64,000 nucleotides of DNA from positions 45,732-109,731 of the forward strand of contig CANQRR010000004.1 in NCBI GenBank assembly GCA_947626285.1, written 5' to 3'. The stretch is from an uncultured Lachnospiraceae bacterium. GTDB taxonomy: Bacteria; Bacillota; Clostridia; Lachnospirales; Lachnospiraceae. The notes beneath the pieces are model-generated. The model was given only the letters and a program-made list of their open reading frames with translations, was not told the DNA's origin and searched no databases. The position numbers and the translations under genes were made by a program. Below, in pieces: positions 39,987 to 50,300 of this stretch (positions are counted from its first letter, which is position 1; each line of letters begins with the position of its first letter).

Positions 39987-41261
39987 TTATCGATAGATGA
40001 TGTCCTCTCTCCCCGGACCGTTCGAAACCATCGTGATCGGGAAGCCAATCTGCTCCTCCACAAATTCAATGTACTTCCGACAATTTTCCGGGAGATCCGC
40101 GTACTTGCGGATACCGCGGATGTTGCACTTCCAACCCGGGAGCTTTTTGAGCACCGGCTTTGCCCGCTCCAGAAGCGCTGTCGTCGGGAAGTCGGTCGTC
40201 ACCTCGCCGTCGATCTCATAGCCCACGCACACCGGGATCTCATCGAGATAGCCGAGCACGTCGAGCACCGTGAACGCCACGTCCGTCGTGCCCTGCAGCC
40301 TGCAGCCGTACTTGGACGCCACGCAGTCGAACCAGCCTACTCTTCTCGGACGGCCGGTCGTCGCCCCAAACTCGCCGCCATCGCCGCCGCGCGTGCGCAG
40401 CTCATCGGCCTCATCGCCAAAGAGCTCACTGACAAACGCACCCGCGCCCACCGCGCTCGAGTACGCCTTACAGACCGTGATCACCTTCCGGATCTCGTAC
40501 GGAGGGATCCCGGCGCCCACCGCCCCGTATCCGGCAAGCGTCGAGGATGACGTCACCATCGGGTAGATGCCGTGATCCGGATCCTTCAGGGAGCCGAGCT
40601 GGCCCTCCAGAAGAATGTTCTTGCCCTCCCTCAGCGCCTGATACAGGAACGCGGAGGTATCGCACACAAAGGGCTTAATCATCTCGCGGTAACCGTGCAG
40701 CTCCTCAAGCAGTGCCTCCGGCGTCAGGGCCGGCTTATGGTACAGATGCTCCAGGATCGGATTCTTGAGCTCACAAATACGCTGCACCTTGTCTTTCAGC
40801 GTCGCCTCGTCGAAGAGCTCGCTCACCTGGAAGCCGATCTTCGCAAATTTATCCGAATAGAACGGCGCAATGCCGGATTTCGTCGAACCGAAGGATTTGC
40901 CGCCCAAACGTTCCTCCTCATACTGGTCAAACAGGATGTGATAGGACATCACGATCTGCGCGCGGTCGGACACAAGGATCCTCGGCTTCGGAACGCCGCG
41001 GTCCACAATGCTCTTCACCTCGTTGCACAGCGTCGGGATATTGAGCGCCACGCCGTTGCCGATCACGCTCGTCGTATGCCCGTAGAACACGCCTGACGGG
41101 AGTGTGTGCAGCGCAAATTTCCCGTAGTTGTTCACGATCGTGTGACCCGCGTTCGCGCCGCCCTGAAAGCGCACGACTATGTCCGCCTTCTCGGCGAGCA
41201 TATCGGTGATCTTGCCCTTTCCCTCGTCGCCCCAGTTGGCGCCTACTACTGCCTGTACCAT
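39987..41261 (-). CDS. purA: Adenylosuccinate synthetase
   Basis: This 424-residue enzyme joins IMP and aspartate with GTP to give adenylosuccinate, the first step from IMP to AMP. The N-terminal GANWGDEGKGKITD loop is the family signature, with GGANAGHTIV following and a later QGTTDVAFTVLD-type region. Length is standard. It is the last gene of the purine operon, 17 bp after purB, and starts after TAGGAGGAATCAGAT. With purB next to it the whole IMP-to-AMP branch is encoded together. Confidence 0.97.
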   Translation of the reverse strand: MVQAVVGANWGDEGKGKITDMLAEKADIVVRFQGGANAGHTIVNNYGKFALHTLPSGVFYGHTTSVIGNGVALNIPTLCNEVKSIVDRGVPKPRILVSDRAQIVMSYHILFDQYEEERLGGKSFGSTKSGIAPFYSDKFAKIGFQVSELFDEATLKDKVQRICELKNPILEHLYHKPALTPEALLEELHGYREMIKPFVCDTSAFLYQALREGKNILLEGQLGSLKDPDHGIYPMVTSSSTLAGYGAVGAGIPPYEIRKVITVCKAYSSAVGAGAFVSELFGDEADELRTRGGDGGEFGATTGRPRRVGWFDCVASKYGCRLQGTTDVAFTVLDVLGYLDEIPVCVGYEIDGEVTTDFPTTALLERAKPVLKKLPGWKCNIRGIRKYADLPENCRKYIEFVEEQIGFPITMVSNGPGREDIIYR

Positions 41262-41278
41262 ATCTGATTCCTCCTACA

Positions 41279-42718
41279 CTAAACATTAATCTCGGCTTTT
41301 ACCCCAAGGAGCTCTTTGTTCTGTTCCAGCATCGGCTTCACCACCGTCTCCACGAAGCGCTCCACCTGCTCCTTCGAGCGGCCGACGTAGCGCGACGGTT
41401 CCATCGACTTCTTCAGATCTTCCAAGGACATTCCGAACGACGGGTCTGCGGCGATCAGCTCCAGAAGATTGTTCTCTCTGCCCTCTTCCTTCACATTGCG
41501 CCCCGCCTCCATCGAGAGCGTGCGGATCTTCTCGTGCAGCTCCTGGCGGTCGCCGCCCGCCTTCACCGCGTCCATCATGATGTTCTCGGTCGCCATGAAC
41601 GGAAGCTCCGCCATCAGCTGGCGCTCGATCACCTTCGGGTAGACCTTCAGCCCGTCTGTCACGTTCAGACACAGGTCTAAAATGCCGTCGACCGCGAGGA
41701 AGCCCTCCGGCACGGAGAGCCGCTTGTTCGCGGAATCGTCGAGCGTGCGCTCGAACCACTGGCAGGATGATGTGATCGCCGGGTTCAGCGCGTCGCAGAT
41801 CACGTAGCGCGCCAGAGAGGCGATGCGCTCGCTCCGCATCGGGTTGCGCTTATAGGCCATCGCGGAAGAACCGATCTGCGTTTTCTCAAACGGCTCCTCC
41901 ACCTGCTTCAGATGCTGGAGCAGCCGGATGTCGTTCGACATCTTGTGCGCGCTCGCCGCGATCCCGGCCAGCACATTCAACACTCTTGTATCAGTCTTTC
42001 TCGAATAGGTCTGTCCGGACACCGGAACGCACGCGGAAAATCCCATCTTCTGCGCGATCTTCGGATCCAGCTGGTCCACCTTCGTCTGGTCTCCGTCAAA
42101 GAGTTCCAGAAAACTCGCCTGCGTGCCCGTCGTCCCCTTGGAGCCGAGCAGCTTCATCGTGGAGAGCACATAGTCCAGGTCCTCCAGATCCATCAGAAAC
42201 TCCTGCGCCCACAGCGTCGCGCGCTTTCCGACCGTTGTCGGCTGCGCCGGCTGGAAATGCGTGAACGCGAGCGTCGGAAGCTCCCGGTATTTCATCGCGA
42301 AATCCGCAAGCTGCGCGATCACGTTGACCAGCTTCTTCTTCACCAGCTTCAGCGCCTCGGTCATCACGATGATGTCCGTGTTGTCCCCCACGTAGCAGGA
42401 CGTCGCTCCCAGGTGAATGATCGGCTTCGCCTTCGGGCACTGCACGCCGTACGCGTACACATGCGACATCACGTCGTGGCGCACGATCTTCTCGCGCTCC
42501 TTCGCCACCTCGTAATTGATGTCGTCCTGAAACGCTTTCAGCTCCGCGATCTGCTCGTCGGTAATGTCAAGTCCAAGCTCCTGCTCTGTCTCCGCCAGCG
42601 CGATCCACAGTTTTCTCCAGGTCCGGAACTTCATGTCCGGTGAGAAGATGTACTGCATCTCCCTGCTTGCGTAGCGCTCAGAGAGAGGGCTCACATATCG
42701 GTCATTGCGGTCTCCCAT
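41279..42718 (-). CDS. purB: Adenylosuccinate lyase
   Basis: The 479-residue product carries out two beta-eliminations that release fumarate in purine synthesis: SAICAR to AICAR and adenylosuccinate to AMP. The fumarase-superfamily signature is GSSAMAYKRNPMRSE, and HLGATSCYVGDNTD and THFQPAQPTTVGKRA supply catalytic His residues. The length is in the long bacterial class. It lies between purF and purA with gaps of 14-17 bp and follows AAAGGATAGATTCT. Confidence 0.96.
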   Translation of the reverse strand: MGDRNDRYVSPLSERYASREMQYIFSPDMKFRTWRKLWIALAETEQELGLDITDEQIAELKAFQDDINYEVAKEREKIVRHDVMSHVYAYGVQCPKAKPIIHLGATSCYVGDNTDIIVMTEALKLVKKKLVNVIAQLADFAMKYRELPTLAFTHFQPAQPTTVGKRATLWAQEFLMDLEDLDYVLSTMKLLGSKGTTGTQASFLELFDGDQTKVDQLDPKIAQKMGFSACVPVSGQTYSRKTDTRVLNVLAGIAASAHKMSNDIRLLQHLKQVEEPFEKTQIGSSAMAYKRNPMRSERIASLARYVICDALNPAITSSCQWFERTLDDSANKRLSVPEGFLAVDGILDLCLNVTDGLKVYPKVIERQLMAELPFMATENIMMDAVKAGGDRQELHEKIRTLSMEAGRNVKEEGRENNLLELIAADPSFGMSLEDLKKSMEPSRYVGRSKEQVERFVETVVKPMLEQNKELLGVKAEINV

Positions 42719-42732
42719 AGAATCTATCCTTT

Positions 42733-44181
42733 CTATCGTTCGTAGTCACCTCTGATATCTTCCTTCGGCGGCTCCACCGGGTACTGCCCCGTGAAACAGC
42801 CGTTACAGATCGGCAGCCCTTCCGTCAGCTCCTGCAGACGCTCCAGCCGCAGATAAGCCAGCGTGTCCGCACCAATGATCGCGCGGATCTCCTCCAGCGT
42901 GCGGTTGTAGGCGATCAGCTGCTCCCGCGCCGGCACATCCGTCCCAAAATAGCACGGATACAGAAACGGCGGCGAGCTGACGCGCATATGTACTTCCTTC
43001 GCCCCGGCCTCTCGCAGCATGCGCACGATCCGATCGCTCGTCGTCCCGCGGACGATCGAATCGTCGATCATGATGATCCGCTTCCCGTCCACCGCCTCGC
43101 GCAGCACGTTCAGCTTCACGCGGACGCTCGACTCCCGGCTGCTCTGCTTCGGCTTGATGAATGTGCGCCCCACATAGCTGTTCTTGACGAACGCGGTCCC
43201 GTACGGAATCCCGGACTCCAGCGAATAGCCGAGCGCCGCCACGTTCCCGGACTCCGGCACGCCGACCACGAGATCCGCGTCCACCGGCGAATCCATCGCC
43301 AAAAAGCGCCCGGCCCGGATCCTCGACTGGTAGACGCTGACGCCATCCATGCGGCTGTCCGGTCTTCCGAAGTAAATATATTCAAAAATACAGCGCGCCG
43401 TCTTCTCCCTCGGCAGACACAGGCTGCGGTCGGACACGATGCCCTCCTTCGGGCTGATCGTCACGATCTCCCCGGGCTCCACATCCCGGATAAACTCCGC
43501 GCCGATCGTGTCCAGCGCGCAGGTCTCAGAGGCGAGGATATACGCGTTGTCCCTCTTGCCGATGCACAGCGGTCGGAAACCGAACGGATCCCGCGCGCCG
43601 ATCAGCTTGCGCGGCGACATAATAACTAGGGAATACGCCCCCACGAGCTTTCGCATCGCGTTCGCGACCGCGCCCTCGACGTTCTTGGAGCGGACGCGCT
43701 CCCTGGCGATGTGGTAGGCGATGACCTCCGTGTCGATCGTCGTCTGGAAGATCGCGCCGCCCATCTCCAATTCCCTGCGCAGCTCCGGCGCGTTCACCAG
43801 GTTGCCGTTGTGCGCCAGACCCAGCGTGCCCTTGACATAGTTCAATACCAACGGCTGCGCGTTCTCCCGCGTGCTCCCGCCCGCGGTGGAATAGCGCACA
43901 TGCCCGACGCCGATGTCGCCCTTGAGCGCCGCCAGATGGTCGCCCGTGAACACCTCGTTCACCAGTCCCATCCCTTTGTGCGACAGCACCTTTTTCACCG
44001 GCCCGTCTGTGTCGCTGACCGCGATCCCGCAGCTCTCCTGCCCGCGGTGCTGCAGCGCGAAAAGCCCGTAGTAGATCGACGACGCGACGTTCTCGCCCGA
44101 GAAATCGTACATACCGAAGACGCCGCACTCCTCGCGCAGCTTATCCTCCGGCTCCATCTGTTCATGGATCTCACAATTCAT
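42733..44181 (-). CDS. purF: Amidophosphoribosyltransferase
   Basis: This 482-residue enzyme performs the first committed step of purine synthesis, PRPP and glutamine to phosphoribosylamine. The N-terminal nucleophile is C19 in REECGVFGMYD, so an 18-residue propeptide must be removed. The phosphoribosyltransferase loop is IMIDDSIVRGTTSDR. Cys in the C-terminal region (ICNGCFTGQYP) point to the Fe-S type known from Bacillus. ATG 44181 was chosen as AGGAGATGAGAGC precedes it. It follows purC at 133 bp. Confidence 0.96.
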   Translation of the reverse strand: MNCEIHEQMEPEDKLREECGVFGMYDFSGENVASSIYYGLFALQHRGQESCGIAVSDTDGPVKKVLSHKGMGLVNEVFTGDHLAALKGDIGVGHVRYSTAGGSTRENAQPLVLNYVKGTLGLAHNGNLVNAPELRRELEMGGAIFQTTIDTEVIAYHIARERVRSKNVEGAVANAMRKLVGAYSLVIMSPRKLIGARDPFGFRPLCIGKRDNAYILASETCALDTIGAEFIRDVEPGEIVTISPKEGIVSDRSLCLPREKTARCIFEYIYFGRPDSRMDGVSVYQSRIRAGRFLAMDSPVDADLVVGVPESGNVAALGYSLESGIPYGTAFVKNSYVGRTFIKPKQSSRESSVRVKLNVLREAVDGKRIIMIDDSIVRGTTSDRIVRMLREAGAKEVHMRVSSPPFLYPCYFGTDVPAREQLIAYNRTLEEIRAIIGADTLAYLRLERLQELTEGLPICNGCFTGQYPVEPPKEDIRGDYER

Positions 44182-44314
44182 GCTCTCATCTCCTGCCCCG
44201 AATCCTTTCTTCGGAACACATTGCAATCCAACACTTTGCACTTATCGTCACAGTTTCTGCCGTTCCAGACTGCCGCCGCACGGCAGTTCACGCATCAAAC
44301 CGACGTCGCCCGTC

Positions 44315-45022
44315 TTACGCCAGTCCCAGCCGGCGGAACACTTCATTGTAGGCCTCCTCGACATTGCCCAGATCCCTGCGGAAACGGTCTTTGTCCAACT
44401 TCTCGTGCGTGGTCGCGTCCCATAGGCGGCAGGTATCCGGCGAAGTCTCATCCGCCAGGATGATCTGTCCGTGATAGCGTCCAAACTCGATCTTGAAATC
44501 CACAAGCTCAATGTTCGCCTGCATGAAGTAGTTTCTCAGAACCTCGTTCACCTTGAACGCGTACTTCGTGATCGTCTCGATCTCCTCGCGCGTCGCCAGA
44601 TTCAGCGCGATCGCGAAATAGTCGTTGATCAGCGGATCGCCCAGCTCGTCGTTCTTGTAGCTGAACTCCAGCGTCGGAGCCGCAAACGGCGTGCCCTCCG
44701 GAACACCCAGGCGCTTTGAGAAGCTGCCTGCCGCGATGTTGCGCACGATGACCTCAAGCGGAACGATCTCCACCTTCTTCACCGCGGTCTCCCGATCGCT
44801 CAGCTCCTCGATGAAGTGCGTCGGAACGCCCTCTTTCTCAAGGATCTGGAATACATGGTTCGTCATGCGGTTGTTGATCACGCCCTTGCCGACGATCGTG
44901 CCCTTCTTCAGACCGTTGAACGCCGTCGCGTCATCCTTGTAATCCACGATCAGCACGTCTTCGTCGTCCGTACGGTAAACCTTTTTCGCCTTTCCCTCGT
45001 AAAGCAGCTCCTTCTTTTCCAT
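44315..45022 (-). CDS. purC: SAICAR synthase
   Basis: This 235-residue enzyme ligates aspartate to CAIR with ATP. It opens with [18 protein letters not shown], the usual start, and contains [15 protein letters not shown] and DFKIEFGR, both family motifs. ATG 45022 follows GGAGGTCAGTT; the upstream ATG overlaps that site. It is the first gene of the purine operon, under the promoter at 45129-45157. The other pathway genes (purD, purE, purN, purL, purM, purH) are not in the window. Confidence 0.96.
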   Translation of the reverse strand: MEKKELLYEGKAKKVYRTDDEDVLIVDYKDDATAFNGLKKGTIVGKGVINNRMTNHVFQILEKEGVPTHFIEELSDRETAVKKVEIVPLEVIVRNIAAGSFSKRLGVPEGTPFAAPTLEFSYKNDELGDPLINDYFAIALNLATREEIETITKYAFKVNEVLRNYFMQANIELVDFKIEFGRYHGQIILADETSPDTCRLWDATTHEKLDKDRFRRDLGNVEEAYNEVFRRLGLA

Positions 45023-45128
45023 AACTGACCTCCTCATTCGCGTTCACTCTTTTATCCACTTTCTTATGCCGGTCTGCCGCAATCCACGCTTGAACGGATC
45101 CGCATCACCCGACTCATTGCCACATGCA

Positions 45129-45157
45129 AGTATATATGATTGAAGCCCAGATTGCAA
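45129..45157 (-). promoter_or_regulatory. Promoter of the purC-purF-purB-purA operon
   Basis: On the minus strand TTGCAA (45157-45152) and TATACT (45134-45129) are 17 bp apart. The leader is about 100 nt; no guanine riboswitch or clear attenuator was found in it. Confidence 0.65.
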
Positions 45158-45158
45158 G

Positions 45159-45953
45159 TCAGATTTTCGTGCTCCTGCGGTACTGCTCCTTCAGCTCCTC
45201 TAAGACCTCCCCGACGCCTTTCTCTTTCGCCTTCGCGATCTCCCGCGCAAGCTCCGGCGCGGCGCACAGCTTCGCGTTGTGCTCCTGAATGCCCTGCACA
45301 AGCTCCGAATCCACCCGCAGCGCGTCGATGCGCTCCTGATACTCCTTCTCATCCAGAAACAGCGGCAGCACACTGACATATTTGCGGAGCGTCTCTTTCG
45401 TCTTCGACAGCTCATACGATTCGCGGAAACACTCCGCGGCCGCCTCGAACTGGAACAGCCCCGCGTACGCCGCGCCAAGATTGTTCAGCACCGCCGCGTA
45501 AAACTGCGTCCCAAGCTTGCCGGGATTCCGGCGCTTCAGTATCCCGCGGTACTCCCCGATCGCACGCGCGTACATGCGCTCCCGGAAGAGATAATCGCCG
45601 CGCAGCTTCTGTTTCATGTCGTCAGACTGCACCTCAAGCTTCGCCAGCTTCTCCTGAAATTCCCGCATCTGCGGATGGGTCAGGTACCCTGCCTCGCGGA
45701 AGATCGGCAGCACGAAAAACGCCGCCCCATCCTGCTTCTCAAGCTGTTCGTAGAGCTGGCGGTACAGCCGCGCAAGCCCCAGCTCATCGCGAATCCAGTC
45801 GCACAATCCCTCGTTCAGAATGCTCTCGTCGATCAGGTAGACATTGTGATAGAGGTAGAAGCAGAGCTCCTCCAGCGAATAGATCCCGGTCCGTATGTTT
45901 TCGATAAAGTATGGTTTTTCCGCCTGCTTCAGCAGGCACAGATCGTAACTCAT
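45159..45953 (-). CDS. Tetratricopeptide-like protein
   Basis: This 264-residue soluble protein has helical repeats: the central GDYLFRERMYARAIGEYRGIL, and AVLNNLGAAYAGLFQFEAAAECFRESYELSKT have the TPR spacing. The N-terminal 100 residues (YSLEELCFYLYHNVYLIDESIL) resemble nothing known to me. It is 16 bp downstream of the DUF5716-like gene, and with the DUF5717-like gene forms a three-gene unit found widely in Lachnospiraceae. It presumably acts as the adaptor in a complex with them, an inference from order. Confidence 0.75.
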   Translation of the reverse strand: MSYDLCLLKQAEKPYFIENIRTGIYSLEELCFYLYHNVYLIDESILNEGLCDWIRDELGLARLYRQLYEQLEKQDGAAFFVLPIFREAGYLTHPQMREFQEKLAKLEVQSDDMKQKLRGDYLFRERMYARAIGEYRGILKRRNPGKLGTQFYAAVLNNLGAAYAGLFQFEAAAECFRESYELSKTKETLRKYVSVLPLFLDEKEYQERIDALRVDSELVQGIQEHNAKLCAAPELAREIAKAKEKGVGEVLEELKEQYRRSTKI

Positions 45954-45969
45954 AGGCGATCCCTTCCTC

Positions 45970-47220
45970 TTAAAAGTAAATGGCCCGTTTCCAGCTCAGT
46001 CCCGAGGAGCGGTACAGACCCCCGAACCCCAGATCCTCCACCTCGATGTGACAGCAGGTCGCCGCGGAAAACCAGACGGTCATCCGCACTCTCGTCGCGC
46101 GGTCCGGTCTGGGCGGAAGCCCCGGAAGCTGCAGCAGATGGACGACGCTCTCCCCCTCCGCCATCGGCTGGGAGATGACGCGGATCTCGCGTTCCCCGTC
46201 CAGAATAAACTCACAGATATGATGCGCCTCGTACCAGTTGATCCCGGCGCTCACCAGCGGATAGTACGTGTCCTTGCCCCGGACGCGCATCTCCATGCCC
46301 AGGTTGCGCTCGATCATGTCTCTGCCGCCGAAAATGATCCCATGATCCTCGATCAGCCCGATGCGCTCCATCACCGCGTAGCACGCGCCCTTGGAGTACA
46401 GGTTTTTCCCCTGGAACGCGTGCCGTTTGTAACAGAGGAACTGGATCGATCGCTCCGCCCAGCCCTTGTTGAAATAATCCCCCACAAGATAGCTCGCGGA
46501 GACGTTCCTCCGTTCAAACACTTTTTTCAGCAGCTCAAAGAACAGCCGGTCCTTTTCCTTCTTCCACTCGGAATCGCTGCGCCCGGCGCGCACGTCCCCG
46601 TCCATCGGCTGCCGCGCGATCTCGTTCACCGTCGCGATCGCCGGTCTCGTGCCGCGGTCGATGTGGAGCACCTGCCCGACGATCGCCCCGTCCTCGTAGG
46701 TCAGAAGCGCGACGTCCTGATACCAGAGCTCCTTTTTCTGGTTGATCGTGTGATAATAGAAAGAAGACGCGTAATCCTGAATGTAGATCTGCTTGCGGTC
46801 CAGCCCGATGCGCTCAAGCGCCTCCACGATCAGCGTGCTCCACAGATCGTCAAGCTTTCGCACCGTTACCATGACATGCAGCCTGACATCCTGCGTCGTC
46901 AGCTTCAGCTTCGCCAGACAGCGCCGGAAATAGGCGGCCAGGATCTCCTGCGGCTCATAGCTCTTCCCGCCGCAGACAAGCGCTTCCCGCCCCGCAAGCT
47001 TCCGGTACAGATCCCGGATCCCGTTTCCGTCCTTCCCGTCCCAGAGGTGCCACGCGCCCTGTCCGTCCCGGCGCAGGCCCATCGGCAGAAGCGCATGCTC
47101 CGAATCCGACGACGCGCCAAGCGTCATCGGCTCCTTCACGGACTGATGATAATAGGTGATCTGGGCATACTGTTCGTTCAGCTCAATTCCCAGCACCAGT
47201 TCATTTGTCGCCTGTATCAT
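45970..47220 (-). CDS. DUF5716-like protein
   Basis: A 416-residue cytosolic protein. The opening TNELVLGIELNEQYAQITYYHQSVKEP and later patterns such as VALLTYEDGAIVGQVLHIDRG recall actin/Hsp70-like ATPase folds, with GIELNEQYAQ and a later GGRDMIERNL in the positions of phosphate loops; this is my reading, not a proven fold. I assign it to DUF5716 by memory of the Lachnospiraceae gene pair. Start follows AAGGGGAAGCT. The gene is followed by the TPR-like gene at 16 bp. Confidence 0.6.
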   Translation of the reverse strand: MIQATNELVLGIELNEQYAQITYYHQSVKEPMTLGASSDSEHALLPMGLRRDGQGAWHLWDGKDGNGIRDLYRKLAGREALVCGGKSYEPQEILAAYFRRCLAKLKLTTQDVRLHVMVTVRKLDDLWSTLIVEALERIGLDRKQIYIQDYASSFYYHTINQKKELWYQDVALLTYEDGAIVGQVLHIDRGTRPAIATVNEIARQPMDGDVRAGRSDSEWKKEKDRLFFELLKKVFERRNVSASYLVGDYFNKGWAERSIQFLCYKRHAFQGKNLYSKGACYAVMERIGLIEDHGIIFGGRDMIERNLGMEMRVRGKDTYYPLVSAGINWYEAHHICEFILDGEREIRVISQPMAEGESVVHLLQLPGLPPRPDRATRVRMTVWFSAATCCHIEVEDLGFGGLYRSSGLSWKRAIYF

Positions 47221-47352
47221 AGCTTCCCCTTATCTCCACGCGGCTTCCCTGTCCGGGATCCGCGCTTTCTTCTCTGCAAATCTATCGTTCGTCAAATAAC
47301 CGGGCCAACCGCAAAGACAGACAAGCGATCCGTCGCAGTTATCTGCGATGCG

Positions 47353-50300
47353 TCATACCAGCGTAAACAGTTCGCGCGCCAGGTACTCCTGCGTCAGACA
47401 GGCCTCCAGCTCTTCCTGCGCGTCGCCGCCGCCCGCGTTCTGCGCCCGCGCGATCCGGTTCAGGGCCTCATACTTTGAGACGCGGCCCGGTGTGCCGGAC
47501 GGCGCCCGCAGCACCCAGAGATCCGTCTTCTTGTGCACATCGCCGTTCTCCTCCTCGAGATAGCATTCCAGCTCATCCCCTTCAAACAGCGTGAACTCCC
47601 GGACAAAGATCCCTTCGAAATAATTCTTCATCGCCTCCGCGCGATAATCCTCCTCTTTCCCGCGCAGCCGGTAGAAGATCGTCACCTTGCTTTGCGGATC
47701 GCAGACGTACTCCGCGAACGCCCTGCCCTCCATCTGGTACGGCCTGAGCAGTTCCTCGTCAAAACGCCTCCAAAACGCAAAGCGCATCCCCTTCGCACCG
47801 AACTCTTCCAGCATATCCGCCGCGATCCTGCGCTGCTCCGGCTTCAGCTTGGGGCTCCTCGCGTAGTGCTGCAAAAGCGCGAGACGGCACACCTGCTCCT
47901 GCTCCTCCAGCCTGCCCTTGCGCGTCAGATACAGGTACTCCCGCTCGATGTACGCAAACACCGGATCCGCCACCGGAATATCCCGGACAAAATACTCATA
48001 CGCCTTGAGGTTCACATACGCCCTGCACAGTCTCTTGCGCCCCATCTTTTTCCAGTAGGATTCAAACACGGCCTCCGAACCCTGCGTCTCGCTCCGCGTA
48101 AAGAGGATCATCGTTATGATCTTCTCCTCCAGCAGCATCGTGTCCAGATCGAAGCGGACCGCCGCCTGCCAGACATATTTCATGTCGCGCACCGGACCCT
48201 CGTAGTACAAAAGCAGATACCGCAACAGCTTGTCATCGTATTTGCCGCTGGCAAAACAGTAATGGCACAGGGACACAAGCATGGGATTCTCCTCAAACTC
48301 CAGCTCCAGCACCATGCGGCTGCAGATGCGCACAAGCTGGAGAAGCGCAATGCCCTCCGTCCCGTAAGCGTCCAGAATGGTGAACGCGTCCGCGCACTTC
48401 CCCTCCTCCGCCAGAAGGGTGACCAGCAGCGCCTTGTCCACTCTCACATATTCCAGATATGGGATATGCTCCAGGAATTCCGGCAGCGACTCATCCCGCA
48501 GATGATTTACATAATATTCCATCACCTGTTTTCGCACCGCATCGCGGAACACGTCTGAGAACGCCTCCGTCTCACAGGCCGCCGTGAAGTACGGCAGCGT
48601 GCGCTTCTGAACCGGACCGATCTCCATACAGCGGACGCAGCTGTACAGCAGCAGTCCCGGAAATTCGGGAACAAGCTGCGCACACCAGGAAAGCATCTCT
48701 TCCTCCTCAAACATCCGCCGGACACTGCACAGGCCGGAAGTCAGATAGCGGCGACCCCGCACGTCCTCCAGCAGGATCGCGCTGTCCGGGTCATAGACCT
48801 GGATATAGGCTTTCCCGTCGACAAACAGCCACGCCTGCTCTCTTCGAAAGCGCACGGAATGCACGACCACCTGCCGGATATCCGGCAGATCGCAGGCAAT
48901 TTCATACGTGAACAGAACCTTTGCCAGCTTTTCCGCCGATGCTTTCGAAAGAGAGTTCCTGCGCAGAAACGCGCGGTAGAGCACCGCCAGATCGTCCGAT
49001 ACGCGCGCAGCCTCAAGCTGGTCCGCCGCGAATTTCTCCATCGCGGTCCGGTAATTGCGGAACGTCTGCGGATCCCGCTCCCCGTTCTCCACGATCCTGC
49101 GATAGATCGCGGCGCGCCTGCGGTAATCCAGCGTGGTATCGTACGCAAAATACATGCGGATCACCTGCGGCATGGCGTCCATGTCGAAGCTGTCCATCGT
49201 TTCCATATAATATTCATACAATCCCGTGATGCGGAGCCCGTTCTCGACGCCCTTCTCATACCACGGGAAGAAACAGCTGTCTTTCTTGTCTCCCTTCATC
49301 AGGAGAAGACAGATCGCTTTCACAAGATCCGGGGACGGATAGAGGCGGTACCCGTCCGTCAGCGTCTCGTACAGCCGCTGGTCGAACGCAGGGTAATGCG
49401 CCGCCAGATTCGTCACCTGCCGCACGACCTCCGCCGTCAGGCATTCCTCCTCGCGCGCAAAGCGCAGAAGCTGCAGCTCAAACGGGCCAAGCCTGTGCAT
49501 CAGGAACGGGTTCTTTTTCAGCGCCTGGTATGCCTCAAGGTACAGGATCCGGCTGCGGCAGCCGCAGCGGAACTGCTCCGCGATCACCTCGTATTTTGCC
49601 TGGTCGTCGTTCAGATACTTCTCCTGCAGGTACAGAAGGATCCAGAGCAGTCTCCAGTTCGTCCTGTCCCGTGAGAACAGCCGGACGATCTCTTCCTCCA
49701 CGCGATCGACATACGAAGCCTCCTGGTAAAAAAACGTCGTCATATACAGATAAAAGCCGTAGCGCTCCGGAGTATCCAGGCGGCGTCTCTGGCCGTCCAG
49801 ACTCTCAAGCAGCTTGAACGCCCGCTGCTTTTTTCCGTCCGCAAAATAGAGCTGTACCAGAAAGAGGTCCGCGTAGACGTCCTCTCCGCCTGCCCTCTTG
49901 TAGCTGTTGATCACGCTGACAGAGCGCTCCACCCAAGTCGAAAGATCCGTCTTTTTCAGGCGAAAGCGCACATAGAGCGACTCCAGCTCCTTCCTCATGA
50001 TCTTGCGAGTGTGGTATGCGTGCGTCGGGCTGGACTGCTCCGCCCTCCTCGCCGTCACCAGGATCTCCATCGTTCGACATCCGGCCTCCAGCAGGATCCG
50101 GGCGTAATTGTTCCCGGCGTGCATCAGGTTCGCGTCCAGGACCAGATTCAGGTCAAAACTGCTGCCCGCGAAATCCTCCGTCGTGAACTGCCTGCGCTCC
50201 GGGCGGAGAAACGCGGCGTCCGAAGAAACCGTGATCTTTTGGTAGCCCCAGCTGTTTTTCGTGATCCGCACGGTCTGCATCGTCGGGGCGGACAGCTCGT

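Noticed and set aside
45023..45158. Purine riboswitch ahead of purC
   Set aside because: The leader lacks the conserved core of the guanine/adenine aptamer and is too short after the promoter.
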